The position numbers and the translations under genes are program-made. Shown one piece after another: positions 46,558-61,244 of a DNA stretch of 64,000 nt. This DNA comes from Paramecium sonneborni (lineage: Eukaryota; Ciliophora; Oligohymenophorea; Peniculida; Parameciidae), in NCBI GenBank assembly GCA_905182985.1, contig CAJJDN010000004.1:361664-425663 (forward strand), read 5' to 3'. The notes under the pieces were generated by a model. The model made no database searches and was not told where the DNA came from. It worked only from the letters and a program-made list of their open reading frames with translations. Position 1 is the first letter of the stretch; every line of letters begins with the position of its first letter.

Positions 46558-48419
46558 TCATTAAAATGATATATAAATATTAATAATTATAATATTATCA
46601 AGTAGTTATTAATCAATATTTATTTTATTGTTTATACTGAAGAAAACCTAAATTATAGATTAGTTTTTACTTATTGCTGGTCGTATAGATAATTTTTAAA
46701 CATTTGTAATTTTGATTGGTAATTCATCTTTTACTTTTAAAAATTCAGTAAAACTTGCAGTTCTTTATTTTAAACTTTCATTTGATCTTATACTTTCAAG
46801 TATTCTGTTAGTCTACTCAGTACTTTATTATATCGATATAGATTATTTTTAAAAGGAAGATGCCTATTATTATGTTAAACTAGATTTTTGTAATAATTAT
46901 TAGATTGATCTTTAATCATATTGTGATTAATTAGAATAAAGTGATTTTTATTCAAGTTCTTATTCAAAATTTAAGACTTGTTGCTTAACTAAAAAAGAAG
47001 TTGGAGATTGTACGCATTCATCTTAACTATTATTTACTTCTTGAAATGTAATCAATTTAGTTTGACATAATGCAATGCTTTCTCTTTGACTACCCATAAT
47101 GGCAAAATCACTAATATGATTTAAATCATTCATTTAAACAGATTTTTTTGTTTCTATTACAAAACTAGGTTCTCTACTTAATTTTCGTAAACTTTAAAAA
47201 TTTTACATTAATTAATCATATCTATTAGATTTATTAGAGAAAGCTGAAAGTGGAGGAACTTAATCAATAATTTCTTATTATTTAACTACTTCTTAATCAT
47301 CATTACTATATCTTTTAGCTGATGAAACCTTTCCTTAACTGTTATCTAATTATACATATTTAACTGTTTCTTTCATAACCTATTATTCACTAAATAGTTC
47401 TGGTTCTACATATGTTGGTGATTTTATCAAAGATTCCAATTAAGATGGACCAAATGTTGTTCTACAATCATTTCCTTATACTATTTCGAATTATAGATTA
47501 ATTGGATTGTGTTCTAAACTGCTTTCAAAAGATACAGTATTCTTTTTATTTTGATTTGTAGATATTTCTATTGGTATAATAGATGATAAATTGCTTATTG
47601 TGAATTAAGATTTACCATAAATATCTTCAATACTCTCATTCTATTATTTTCGCATTTAGTTATAAAAACAATTTAAATTAGATTTGCTATTTAAAACTGA
47701 TATTTATTATTATCTTAAAGCTTCTTATTACTACTTAATAATTTCCAACTGTTATTATAAAATCTAAGACTGTTATTCTAGAAATAATGATTTATTTTAA
47801 GAGTTCTCATCATTATTGAATATTTCAGGTTATTTTAAACTTTTTTAACTGGAATAGTCAAAATAAGGCACTTTTATTTATGGTTCCTTATAATCTAATA
47901 AATGTTTGATTTTCTCATTCTATTTTTAGAGCATTTCTATAGGTTTTGGATTGTTAGACTAATATCTTTTAGTTACTTCTTATAAATCTCTTAAAATATT
48001 TTATTTTAGATTATCTACCATATCGATAATTTAAGGATCTTCAGGCTATTTAAATGCTGATTTATTTTAGCTTTTAGATGTCTGATTTTATTAAATACAT
48101 CTTAATGGACTAACAGACCCTCTTCCTCTAGTGTTGATTGCGATTGGATTCTTTTAAGCTATTGGAGTTTGTGATCGATTTTCTTAATAAATATGTTTTT
48201 TAATTGGTAAATTTTCTTTATTGTTTTTGCAAGTTGAATTATCGAAATAATTTCTAATAGATTATTATGAATTATTCTCTCTTGTAGTATGTATAACTTT
48301 TTCTTATTTATCAATTTTGTCACATTTTTATACTTCTGCAATTCTTTTAGTAGATGGATGAAGTGTGCTTTTTGTTCGACTAGCTTAAGTAACTAATTAT
48401 GTTAACTATTAAATTGCAT
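46558..48419 (-). CDS. Long disordered Gln/Asn/Ser-rich protein
   Basis: 612 aa after removing a 23-nt intron (48384-48406), which connects MQFN to TSRTKSTLHPSTKR. The whole frame is open for 1.8 kb with ciliate Gln codons. Composition is Gln, Ser, Asn, Lys; short helical pieces (KIKHLLDYKEPQ; QQLEIIKQQQEALRQQQ) may form coiled coils. Basic Ser/Pro segments (GRGSVSPL) suggest phosphorylation sites. No domain recognised; a cytoskeletal or scaffold role is only a guess. The first exon choice is less certain than the rest. Confidence 0.65.
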
Positions 48420-48497
48420 TTATTTAAGGATTTCTAACAAGCTTTACAAAATGTTGACGATCGTTGGATAACATATTAATTTTTATTAATAAATTAA

Positions 48498-49591
48498 ATG
48501 AAACTAATCTAATAAGAGTATTACTTCAGCAGACCAAAAATTAATAGTCTTTACTCACCGGATAGTAGATTTAAATCTATATCTCATTATTCTGATAAAT
48601 CATTAATCCAAAATATAGATACATAAATCTAAATCAATTAGATCATCCAAAACATTCAATATTTGAAGGGCAAAATCAATTATGAAAAAAATTAACTCCA
48701 ATAATTGTCCTTACTTAATAGTGATGCTAATTTCTCATTTACTTCTGTTCCTCTAAGTAAATTAGACCCTGAATCTTATACGATGAAATAGAAGATTGTA
48801 TAACTTAAAGAACAAGTATTAATGTAAAATATTAGTTAAAACAATTAGAGAATTAAGAAAAGCAAATTCAAATGATGAACTATTAAAAAATTGATTAAAA
48901 TGAAGAATATGCCTTTAAAAATTATACTATGATCGTAATGTAGAATAAGTCTAAATAATAACTCATCTAACATAAAACTAAACTTATTGATTAGATCAAA
49001 CAATTAAAACATGAAATCTATATTGATCAAATGGAAATTAATATTTAAGAAAATCAAATTTGTGTTTTAGATAAGAAAAACAGAATTTATAAAACCTAAT
49101 TATCCAAAGTTTCAGAATAGCTCAAGTAAATCAAACAAAATGTCAGTGCTTATTAATAATTTGATATGAAAAAGTCTAGGCATATCAAAGATTTTATGAG
49201 TAAATTGGGAGCAGGTGATTCAAAAACAGATGACATGGATGAAGTACTTGATAATTACAATAGAAAAATATCAAATAATTAAAAAACAATAGATGAGTTT
49301 CTATTAATAGCTTAATAAAGATCATACTATACATTATCATAAATGTAAGATCTAGAATATTAAATTAAATAATAAAAAGAAATCAAATCATAGATATATT
49401 CATAAATTAGTGAATTAAAATTAAGGATATCTAAATTCTCAAAGACAAAAAGAACTTCTCTAGAAAATAATTACAACAAAGATAATATCTATGATGATGA
49501 AAAAGTTGATTGGATTTTAAATAGCAAAGATTTAGATGAATTCCCTCTAGTATAATCAAAGAATATGGATGAATTTGAAGATGATAATTGA
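48498..49591 (+). CDS. Coiled-coil protein
   Basis: 357 aa after removing a 20-nt intron (48816-48835). Start MKLIQQEYYFSRPKINSLYSPD. Most of it is coiled coil (KIVQLKEQ, EKQIQMMNYQKIDQNEEYAF, QLSKVSEQLKQIKQNVSAY), with a loop GAGDSKTDDMDEVLD and an acidic end (VDWILNSKDLDEFPL...DEFEDDN). An earlier ATG at 48453 is in another frame. No family identified. It may be an IFT- or centrosome-type coiled coil; not provable here. Confidence 0.7.
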
Positions 49592-50001
49592 TAATTAATT
49601 TACATTAAAAAATTAATTCATTATATCGATATGAATATAAAATATTAAGAATTCAATAAGCAAATAATATTTTGGATCTTAATCATTGTGAATACTTATA
49701 TAAATTCTCATAAATCTACTTTTTTATAGGATTTTTTTTTAAATTGTTTAAATCTTCTTTTAAAAAATTTATACTAAAACTAAAAACCTTATTTTTCATT
49801 TTAAATAAAAAATATTTAGAATAAGATAAATTATGGCTATATCATTGATCTTTCAATAATTTAATTTTTTTCAATCTTAAATCGATTCTTATATTCTCAT
49901 TCTGATTCTCAAATACTAGAAACTCTAATTAAAATTCATTTCAATTAATTATTCTTTTACATTTTTCTTCTTGATTACCTAAATTTATTTTATTATTTTT
50001 A
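49592..50001. other. Intergenic, no feature seen
   Basis: 410 nt of AT-rich sequence, nothing recognised. Confidence 0.4.
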
Positions 50002-51079
50002 ATGAATAGCGAAGAAGAAATTCTAAAATAATTTGATACTTTGCTTAAATAAGTTAATATTTATGAAGAGTAAAATCCTGGTGATGATAAATTGTTGGAG
50101 TTAATTGAGAAATTTTAATAAGCTCAATAAGCAATAATTAAACAGCATATTTTTTCTCCAAATGAGGAATTCAATGAAATTAAAACAGAACATTTGAAAT
50201 TTTTTTTATTGCCATTTTATGTTGGTTGGGCATTAAGTTAAGTTCAAAATGAAGTTATAAGATAAAAGAATGTGGAAACATCAAATTATTATGTTAAGGA
50301 ATTTCTAAAATTATTAAAACATTATGAAATATTAAAAGGAAATCAATTAAGATTATTTAAATAAATGATGGAAAATAATGTTTTATAAATAAATAGAGAT
50401 GATAAGATAACAAATTATAAAGAACAACAAAATTTGAATAAATAGATATAGGTATATTTAGAAATAACAAGTTTAGAATTTATAAAAATTAGATGATGAT
50501 AAATTATCTAGAGAAATAATAACATTATAATTAAATTAGAAAATAATATCTTCTTTAGATATTTTGAATACTAATTAATAGGAATTAGAAATATTGAAAT
50601 TTAAATCAGAAATGAAAAAAGATAAATAACTTCAATAGTAATATTAAGAATAATAAGAAAAACCAATACCAAAAATGAAAGTTTGGAATATTCCAGTAAA
50701 TATCAATAATAAGAATGTTTTAGAAACCAACAATGCAACCTTAATTTTTTGATCCTCATTGTTAGCATTGTTAAACAGAATCAGAACTTAGATAAAAACA
50801 TGTAGCTGAAGTTTGGTAACCAAATGCAGCTAGACTTCCAAATATGACATTAGAAGAATTTGCTGATTCAGAAATGAAAGTAAATTAATATATAAATATT
50901 AGTTTGCTAAAGATTAAGAAACAAAGATGAAAAAAGCTTAAGAAGAATAATAAAAATTAGAAGCAGATAAGGATGATGATAAAGATTATTGGGCAGATTA
51001 ATAAACATTAAAAGATAGAAATTGGGATGATTGGAAAGATGATAATGAAAAAGGAGCTGGTAATAAAATGGGTAGATGA
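50002..51079 (+). CDS. TAP42/alpha4 (IGBP1) family PP2A regulator
   Basis: 333 aa after removing introns 50452-50476, 50696-50723 and 50880-50902 (25, 28, 23 nt). The N-terminal helical domain carries FLLPFYVGWALSQVQ and NYYVKEFLKLLKHYEIL, the characteristic TAP42 block. The C-terminal part has R.K.VAEVWQPN, LPNMTLEEFADSEM and DRNWDDWKDDNEKGAGNKMG, all typical of TAP42/alpha4. The family binds catalytic subunits of PP2A, PP4 and PP6 and links to TOR signalling. A PP2A/PP6-like catalytic subunit is encoded at 19.7 kb. A CX2HCQ piece (PHCQHCQTE) is an addition. It is convergent with GALE, with 21 nt between stops. Confidence 0.9.
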
Positions 51080-51089
51080 TTTATTATTA

Positions 51090-52154
<1,065 letters not shown>

Positions 52155-52155
52155 N

Positions 52156-53220
<1,065 letters not shown>

Positions 53221-53235
53221 AAAAATTTATTAATA

Positions 53236-54840
53236 TCATTTTTATTAAGAGTTATTATTAAAGTTGTGTTACAATGCTTTCACTTACCAATTAATTAGAT
53301 TATTTATTCTGCATCTCACTGTCAATGGTTTTGGAGTCAATAGTTGAGTAGGACTTGTTTAATTTCTAAATGTTAAACTTGTTTAAAGATTATTAAATGT
53401 ATTTATTGTTTATAGATTTAATTTTGGAATACTTTTTTAAGTTTTCTCATCTTTATCTTTTATGTGTTTTTCAGATTTGTAAATCATCAACTTTTTAAGA
53501 TCATTTGCCTTCAATTTTGATGGATGTTTATCATTAAATCTTTTCTAATTATAAGGATTATTTTAATAAGAGATAGGATTCAAAACACTATTGAAATTTT
53601 TAGAAATTTTATAACAATCTAATTAATGAGTTATTTTTATAGATCGACTAGAAGAACTTTTTAATTAAGAATTTCTATTCACATCCTTTTAATAATCTAG
53701 CTTACTTACTTTACTTAATATTTAATGTAATCCTTTATTATTTTAAATTAATTTATTTTTGTTAGCTTTTGGAGTATTTTTTTCCATATCTTTAATAGAT
53801 TTCATTATTTTAAGTTCGAGTTATTTCATTTCTGGTATTGAATTTTTGCTTTCTTTATTTTAATCAATCTTATTTTCTATTCTTAGTTTACTTAATTTAG
53901 AATATTTATTAAACAATTAAATTAAGCTTTCTTTTTAAACATTAATTTCTTTTGTTCTCTCTTAAGATGTTTTTAATACTTTACTAACAGAATCAGTTGT
54001 AAATCTAGTTGATAATGGAACTTTAATATCATTGCAACATTTACTCTAGGTTCTTGATGTTTAAGATAAAGCAAATTCATCCAATTTAAGAGATTTTTTA
54101 AAAGTAGGTTTTGATTTCTTAAATACTTGATATTTTTAAATATTTTTATGATTATTTGCTTGATCTGGATTAAATGCTTTCAACATTAGCATTATTTCAC
54201 TTTATTGATCATCCTAGATTTTTGAAATTTTACTAATTTCTTCTTAGCTCATTTAATTTTAATCTCCTTTTATATCTTAAAGAATGTTGTCGACATTATT
54301 GTTTATTGATGAATCATTACTACTTTCAGATTCAGGAGTAGTTTGAGATTCTATAGGTTTATCTCCTACTATTCCTTTTTGAGGTTGATTTGGATTGTTT
54401 CGATTTTCATATTCTATTTGTCTTTGTATTTTATAGTATTCAAGTTTTCGCTTTTTATCATAATACAAATTCAAAATTTGGATCAAATTCTTATGAACAG
54501 TAAACCGAGGTAAATCATTATGAAATTTGTAGAACTCTGTTAGTAATTTAATTTTAGCAAATTATTCATTAATATAGTAAAATCTCTTCATTCTTTCTCC
54601 TAATTCATTAAATTGTGTATCATCCTTAATTTATCACGAATTGCTTACATAAAATTATATAGTTGCTGGTGTTCTGTTCTTACCCAAAATATCGTTGATT
54701 TCTTTTGTGAAATAATAATTTTAAGAAGCAGAATATTTATGATATAGGGTATGGTTGATAATGTTACTAGATGCAAATTCTGATTGATAATTTCTGACGT
54801 AGCCCAAGGTTTTTAATTAACATTTATGCTATTAATTCAT
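53236..54840 (-). CDS. Hypothetical basic/Ser-rich protein
   Basis: 526 aa after removing a 24-nt intron (54625-54648) that contains an in-frame TGA. The N-terminal part looks structured: LKTLGYVRNYQSEFAS, HTLYHKYSASQNYYFTKEIND, and FYYINEQFAKIKLLTEFYKFHNDLPRF then LIQILNLYYDKKRKLEYYKIQ. The remainder is Lys/Ser/Asn-rich, disordered, with short helices. No family recognised. The N-terminal FxKxKLLxEFYKFHNDxPR motif would be a good search seed. The ATG is 18 nt from a divergent small gene. Confidence 0.75.
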
Positions 54841-54858
54841 ATAAAAATAAATAAGTAA

Positions 54859-55119
54859 ATGTCCGAAGAATTAAATTCAAGTCTTGATTCTCTAGAATTA
54901 GATTTATACCATAAACCTAATCCTCGTATTAAAACTATACTTAACTATCTCAGAGCATAAAATATCAAATTTTGTACGGACCCAAAGAAGAAAGAAGAAG
55001 ACTACTATTCTAAACAGTCAGAGACCAATTCCGATATTGATTTTGGCATGAGAAGAAATAGATTTGTAATAAGAGGTCCTCAACGAAAAGGAATAACCAT
55101 AGTTTCAAACACCTCCTGA
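54859..55119 (+). CDS. Small hypothetical protein
   Basis: 86 aa, single exon. MSEELNSSLDSLELDLYHK, then NPRIKTILNYLRAQNIKFCTDPKKKEEDYY and a Gly/Arg end (FGMRRNRFVIRGPQRKGIT). Its codons are less AT-rich than the neighbours (more C-ending and G-containing codons), as in well-expressed genes. No known domain; no membrane segment. Divergent from the previous gene across 18 nt. Confidence 0.7.
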
Positions 55120-55451
55120 TTTACTAATATTTGTTTTTTTATGTTTGATTCAGTAAGTTTCTATAATGAGCATTCTAAAAACTCAGTTCTATTGATAAAC
55201 AACACTAGATAGGTTTCTATATATCAAAAATTTGATTTTCTAAAATATTTAAGTTAATATAAAAGGATATGAAACATGGATTTTAATAAAATTTGATTTT
55301 GTTTTAAAACAATGAGTATGATTTAATAATGAATTTTTCAAAATATTGACCAAAAAAATCTAAATTAATTCTTAATGTTAAAATATATATTCAAAAGTTA
55401 ATATGAACTGTTGGTTAACATAGAATTTGAATTCTTGATAATTTTATTATT
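55120..55451. other. Intergenic, no feature seen
   Basis: About 330 nt, AT-rich. Confidence 0.4.
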
Positions 55452-55994
55452 ATGTTTATAATTTTATTATTGTAGAGTGTATATACATTAAGACCAGACA
55501 ATTTTTTCTGTGGATTGAGATAATATTATACCTAAGAATCTTATTTCTTGATAGATTAACATATTGAAAAGTAATTTGAATTTATTTCACTTGAGCAATA
55601 TACCATATATTTTTACAAACAAATCACCACATTTTGCATTAGATATCTAATAGAACTATTAACCAGCATTATCAATAATAATAATTCATATTTTCTCATT
55701 AATTTTCCTGATGTCTATAAATTTGCTGAGAATGCAAGTGATTTATAATGGTTGTAGATTTAAGAATTCAAGGTTAAACAAAATTAAACTAAGGTCGATG
55801 TTCTAAATTAAAATGATTATTATGGTTATTATGTAGATAAAGCTGTTCAAGGTGGTCATTTGTTAATATGTAAATAAAATCCCTAGAGACAATTTTCATT
55901 TGGTAAAACGAATGCAGTTGATAAATTTCTGAATCCTGGATTTATTCATATTTATTTATATTGTAACTTGGACATCATAAGGAAATGTTACTGA
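55452..55994 (+). CDS. Secreted hypothetical protein
   Basis: 180 aa, single open frame. Starts with a short signal peptide (MFIILLLQS), then PDNFFCGLRQYYTQESYFLID, TSIINNNNSYFLINFPDVYKF and YYGYYVDKAVQGGHLLICKQ, ending NPGFIHIYLYCNLD. The strand-rich, aromatic pattern suggests a beta domain. A related-looking GFIHIFIFES occurs in the next gene, so the two may share a fold or be one longer gene with unresolved splicing. No family recognised. Confidence 0.55.
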
Positions 55995-56080
55995 TTTATG
56001 ACTAAAAAAAATCAATTTATATCTTTTTAATATTTATATTAAAAATTTATAAATATTTATATTAATTAATTTACAATATT

Positions 56081-56961
56081 ATGATTTTGAAAAGATTTAT
56101 TCAATTTATTATAGAATCAGAAGGAATTGATTATTGTCAGCAAAATGATTAAACTATTTCTTTAGATTAAATAAAATATAATTTGGAAATCAATTTTGAT
56201 CAATAATTTTTCATTCTCCCGATCTCTATCATCCACCAATTCATTATCACTTGGAAAATTAAACAATTAATGGATCATTACCTAACTAATATTTTACTAA
56301 AATTATCCAGGGTTGTAAGTATTTGTTGCTTAAAACTTAAGTGACATTGGAAATTAAAATACCTATTAAAAATATGGAAACCAATTAAAATGCTGTAGAA
56401 TTCCCTTTAAGTGGATTAATTATTACTGTAAAATAAGAATATAGAGGGTTTATACATATATTCATCTTTGAGAGTGATGAAGGAATAATTATAAATTATA
56501 AAGAAGATGATAATTTAGCATATATTACAATTGCTTAGACCGATTCAAAGATTTTTATTTTCTCTTTTGTTACTTCTTCTTTTACTAAATTTCCTTAAAT
56601 TGAGATTATTTAACATGTATTTCAAGATTTTGTTACAGAACAAACTTTAATCGTTTGAAAACAGTTATTTAAAGTTGAAATAGTTAAATCTAAATCATTT
56701 ATGTCACATAATAAATAATTTAAAAATATTATTATAACAAACTATAAGATAATTTAATAATCTAATAATGTTTGTGAGAAACCAATAAAGTATTGTTAAA
56801 ATCTTTCATATGAATATTTCATTAATTTGATTTTAACTTAAAATTATGATTAATAGGTTACATTTAAATTAAACGGAGAAACATTTTATGTTCCATTTAT
56901 TGAATTGTATGAAAATTTTAAAATTTTTTGTTTAAATATCATCAACTTTAAACAATAGTGA
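56081..56961 (+). CDS. Hypothetical protein, frame broken near 56205
   Basis: Coding-like sequence begins MILKRFIQFIIESEG and runs to about 56205. It then continues one frame over with HSPDLYHPPIHYHLENQTINGS, KIPIKNMETNQNAVEFPLSG and GFIHIFIFESDEGIIINYKEDD. A 33-nt intron with internal TGA (56627-56659) can join the last part (FKVEIVKSKSF ... TFKLNGETFYVPFIELYEN). No GT-AG intron explains the change near 56205, so it is either a true frameshift (pseudogene) or a sequence error. Function unknown; likely beta-rich and perhaps related to the preceding gene. Confidence 0.4.
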
Positions 56962-56962
56962 A

Positions 56963-57549
56963 ATGAATCATGCAAGATTTATTGGATCATTTTTAAGAAT
57001 AACTAACAAAAATCAAAGTATTAATTCTCTAATAATAAATGAATAGAATGAAGGACTAGAAGTACATTATAATATTAATGATAATATATGTATCTAATTT
57101 AATAATATTTCCATTATTTGTATCATAAAATGAATTAACAGATATACAATGTCTTTTAATTTTTAGAGAATTCATTGATCATATTCAAAGAATTTTCATA
57201 ATTGAGTTTTGATGTGATACCAATACAGTATAAAGATATTCACAAATTAGTAACATAAGCAACAGAGTTACTTCAAACATCTCATTAACAAGATTAGTAG
57301 AGATAGTAAAATGATTTGGATCTTGATAAATTGGAATATTTAGATGATTAAAATGAAAAAATGTATATTTTGGATTATGAAAACTAAGATTAATTTATAG
57401 CTGATGAAGATCCTGCTATGCAATTATAACAATGGAAGATTATAAACTAAAGGGAAAAATTGATAATAAAAAATATTATAGAGATATTTAACATTAAAAA
57501 ATATAATGTTTTTAAGTCATTTTAATAATTATTTTATTTTATATAATGA
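56963..57549 (+). CDS. Hypothetical protein with unresolved splice
   Basis: Two good coding segments. The first is ARFIGSFLRITNKNQSINSL, NEGLEVHYNINDN (56963-57090), which looks like the start of a small OB-fold. The second, in another frame, is NSLIIFKEFSQLSFDVIPIQY, HKLVTQATELLQ and an acidic tail (LEYLDDQNEKMYILDYENQDQF) to the TGA at 57547. An intron between about 57085 and 57170 is required, but no single 20-35 nt candidate fits. The ATG begins 1 nt after the preceding stop. Confidence 0.4.
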
Positions 57550-57649
57550 TTTATTTTGTATCATACATATTCATTAATGGAATTTTATTATATAATTAGA
57601 GTGTAAATATAATTAATCATTAAATGAATAAATATTAAATAAATTATAA

Positions 57650-58030
57650 ATGCAAGCTTCCTAAGAAAAACTGCCTAAATTAGATCTCACAAACCGAAGA
57701 TCACAATCAATGGCCACCTCTAATCCTGCTTTAAAAAAACTTAAAGAAACATTAATGATTGATAATTAAACTAGCACACGTTAATTGAAAAGAAAAGAAG
57801 GCGATATTTTGGATTCTATCCTAGAAGATGCAAATTTAATCTTAGGAAATAAACAGTTAGAGAAGAACATATACTAACTCAAAGAATTAGGATTACTTAA
57901 ATAATACGATCCAACTATAGCAATTCAATAAGGGTATAAGAAAAGTAATTATGTGATGAATGATTATCATAACAAAAGTACAACAAATGGTTATGCAAGA
58001 AATTATGGAGGGTTGTTTTACAATAGATGA
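57650..58030 (+). CDS. Small hypothetical protein
   Basis: 126 aa, single exon. PKLDLTNRRSQSMATSNPAL, KRKEGDILDSILEDANLILGN, KNIYQLKELGLLKQYDPT and a Gly/Asn/Tyr-rich end (NGYARNYGGLFYNR). Codon use is less AT-biased than in the neighbours, suggesting good expression. No signal, TM or known domain. Confidence 0.68.
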
Positions 58031-58197
58031 TTTATCTTAATAAAATTTTAATAAGCAAAATAAATTACTGCTTCTTAATAATATTTATAAATAAATAATT
58101 AAACTTCATATTATTTATCTTTATTTTCTAAATTAGTTTATTTATGAATAATTTTCTAATGGCTAGTAGCTTAGTATCTATTTTTACTTTTGTGTGT

Positions 58198-58602
58198 TCA
58201 ATTTTCTTTTTGTTTTTTTGTCATATCTTCATTAAGGAGGGTTTACTTCTCCAATTTGTTAATTAGATATACATTATAGATTCATATTTTTATTAGTTGT
58301 ATTTCAACTATTTCTTTTGTTCCTTAATTTTCGATTTATTGAAATTTACATTGATGTCCAATAATAGATAATCGTTATAAAAATAAATCTTTTGATAATT
58401 TAGATTAAAGTAGATTAGGAGAAGGAGCTAAAGTTTGATATATTCTTGGTATCTCTCATATTTCTTAAGAAGATAAATCTTCTAAATTAGATATTTGAAA
58501 TAATTTTTTATAAACTGATAATTGATTTCTTTGTCTAGATTTATCATCTTTATTCATCTTAGATAAATATTCATTATTTTGATAATGGTTTAATATTTTC
58601 AT
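58198..58602 (-). pseudogene. Frame-preserving pseudogene with three TGA
   Basis: Reading from ATG 58602: NHYQNNEYLSKMNKDDKSRQ, LFQISNLEDLSSQEI, a TGA (58456-58458), EIPRIYQTLAPSPNLLQSKL, GHQCKFQQIENQGTKEIVEI, a second TGA (58282-58284), YLINKLEKQTLLNEDMTKK and a third TGA (58198-58200). All lie in one frame and the sequence looks like protein throughout. Removal by short introns is not possible at the first TGA. It is probably a recently inactivated gene. Selenocysteine readthrough is conceivable but nothing supports it. Confidence 0.5.
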
Positions 58603-59473
58603 ATTTTTTTTAAATATATATCATTACTATATAATTAATTCATATATATATTCAAATATTCTTAGAATTTATATTCTTATTTATTTGAATCCATCTTTCT
58701 ATCTTAATTCCTTTTAGAGTTAATATATTATTTAAATTTTATTTTATCTTTTCATTTAGATTTAGAAATAAATGTGTATCTCCAAATAAATTGTGTATTC
58801 TTATAATTATCAATGTTAGGAAATCCAATTTTACAAATCTTATTTATAACACAAAATACACTAATGCTTCTATTTATTTTATATCTTTTTATTATATTAA
58901 TATATTAAAATTGTTGTTGAAAATCTTCTTCAAAAAAAAAATAAGAAACATTGGTTAATTAAATCTGTTTAAGTAATAATTAGCAAAACAGGAATGAAAT
59001 GGTCATAAATATTCTTTTTGGTGTGATGGGTTCATAATCTTGATGTTTGTTATTAGGAAAAATAAAAAATCTTAGATGTCGCTAGAAAGACAGATTCAAT
59101 AATTTAAATATATTTTCTAGATTTATCTATGATAGATAATCTCTTTCATTAGAGCAATATAAAACGAATTATTATCAATAACTTCTTCTTATTTCTATAA
59201 ATAATTATATATTCTAATTTTTTCTATGATATCTTGTCCTTGAAGTATATTCATAGCAGATATTGTAGAATTGATTATTACTACTATTTTATTAGTAACT
59301 ATTAATTTAGGTGATTCTTATAGAAATAGTAATTTATCTTAAAATAACGAGAAAATATATGATATCCATTTATTTTTTTAGTTTTTGTGTTTATACAAAC
59401 TGTTTATTTTAATAAATAATTTTTGAGGTAATATAACAAGTTTATTTTAAATATTTTGTAAATTTCTCTCTAA
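58603..59473. other. Long gap, no gene resolved
   Basis: About 870 nt. On the minus strand around 59.10-59.32 kb a frame reads NKIVVIINSTISAMNILQGQ and EKIRIYNYLQKQEEVID before TGA. It may be another decaying piece. Otherwise AT-rich sequence. Confidence 0.35.
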
Positions 59474-61239
59474 ATGCAAATAGAAAACATTAGTGATAAA
59501 AAAAGTAGAAGCAGAAGTCGTAGTAAGTCCAGTAAAAGGAAAGCCTAACATAACCAAACCTAAATTAAATAAAATGAGAAACATTAAAATGAAATAGATT
59601 GTTTTAAAATAGTCAATAAAGAATGTAATTCTCATAATTCTAGTCCAAATGGATTAAAAGCAGAAATCAGCAAGAGTTATGAACATTATAAGTAAATATT
59701 GTGTTAATACAGAGAAAGTAAAGAAGAATATAAGATCTTAGATCGGAATTATTAGAATAATCTAGCGCCTAATAATTAATTTTAAATACAATGTGAAAAT
59801 AATGATTAAGGACAAAGATGTTTAGCTTAAAAGGAAATTGAAAACAACATTAATTAATGTCTTGAAAAGCATCCATCAGAAATGATAACAATAAATGATA
59901 GTAGCTAAGATGATAATTAAGATGTCAGTAGTATTGAAAAAATAGCTAGTTCATATGTTGAAATGAAAAAACTTGATTATTAAAAATTAGATTCTTCTAA
60001 AATTGATCTTTTAAGACGAAATTCTTTTAAAATTTAGAAACAAAATTTAAAAAGATCTTCCTAAGATCATCACTAATTAAATTAATAAATTAAATATTCT
60101 GAATGCATAGATTTAACTAATGATGATAATATCTAATCTTTTTTTGGCCTCAATCATCCTATGTTTATAAGTTCTATGGAATATAATAAAAAAGAATTAT
60201 TTGAATTAACCGAACCATACGAATATTCATGTGGCAATTTTATGATTAGCTTGGGAATTAGAGATTATTATACTGCTATTGTTACTCTACCTAGTCTATA
60301 TTAAAAGTAAAGTGTTTATTATCTATTTATGATGTTTTAATATGATCAAAATAACATTTATTGTATGGTTCCTGAAGATGACTAAACAACATTACTGGTT
60401 AGTTCTAATATTTAATCACTTTATTACTTTTGCAACTCTGATAATCAACTCAAGAAAAATAATAAAACAAACTTCTTAGAAAGCACTCTTAAATACAAAT
60501 TTCCCTATATCTATCCAACATTAATTAGAAAATTTATAGTTTCTTATAAAAAAAATGATTTATAGATTTAATATCAAATAAATTATGATTCAGAGGCAAC
60601 TCAATTAGCTATTTAACATTATTATTAAGCATTACCAGGTTATTTAATTACAGGTACTAGTCATCCTATTTTAAAAATACTATTTTTTAAATCCTAGAAA
60701 AATTAGATTCCTTAATTTTACCACAAATTTCTAAGTACTCCCTTATATGTAGGATAATTTAGTTTAAAGGCCCATCTTGAATAAAATGGAGATATTATTG
60801 TTATAGAAAGAAAGTTAATTCTTAATATATTTTTAAGGTTTTTAAGTCCTTTCTGTTATGGTATACATTCAATAAAAATTGAAATCAATCGTGTAACTGA
60901 TTTTATAGTTATGAAATAAATCGGAAAAGATTTCGAAATCTAATCAAAAAATATTAAATTGTTTTGGAATGAGATCCAATAAAAATATCTTAAATTATAT
61001 CCTTCGTATTAACTTATATTATATTTAGAAAATTGCTATATAACTATTTTGTAGATCTCATACTAGAAGATAGAAAGATTTAAGAGTAATACAAAAAGTG
61101 GAATCAATTGTATGATTCTATGAACAAGTCTCAATCCAAATTTAAGTCAAATGGTAAACCTATTACCGTGAATGATAAACAATTCTACTGTTTTTCAATT
61201 GAGGAAGTAAGAAATGGAAACAGAATTAAATATTTATGA
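59474..61239 (+). CDS. Hypothetical protein with SR-rich N-terminus
   Basis: 580 aa after removing a 23-nt intron (61051-61073). N-terminus MQIENISDKKSRSRSRSKSS is an arginine/serine run like those in splicing factors. The following 170 residues are disordered. From about residue 220 a folded region appears: HPMFISSMEYNKKELFELTE, GIRDYYTAIVTLPSLY, TLKYKFPYIYPTLIRKFIVSY, ALPGYLITGTSHPILKILFF and RFLSPFCYGIHSIKIEINRV. No family recognised. The end IQEQYKKWNQLYDSMNKSQ depends on the intron. The stop is only 5 nt before the next ATG on the same strand. Confidence 0.7.
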
Positions 61240-61244
61240 TAAAT

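Noticed and set aside
58198..58602. Selenoprotein
   Set aside because: Three TGA codons in unconserved contexts, no redox motif and no SECIS-like structure recognised.
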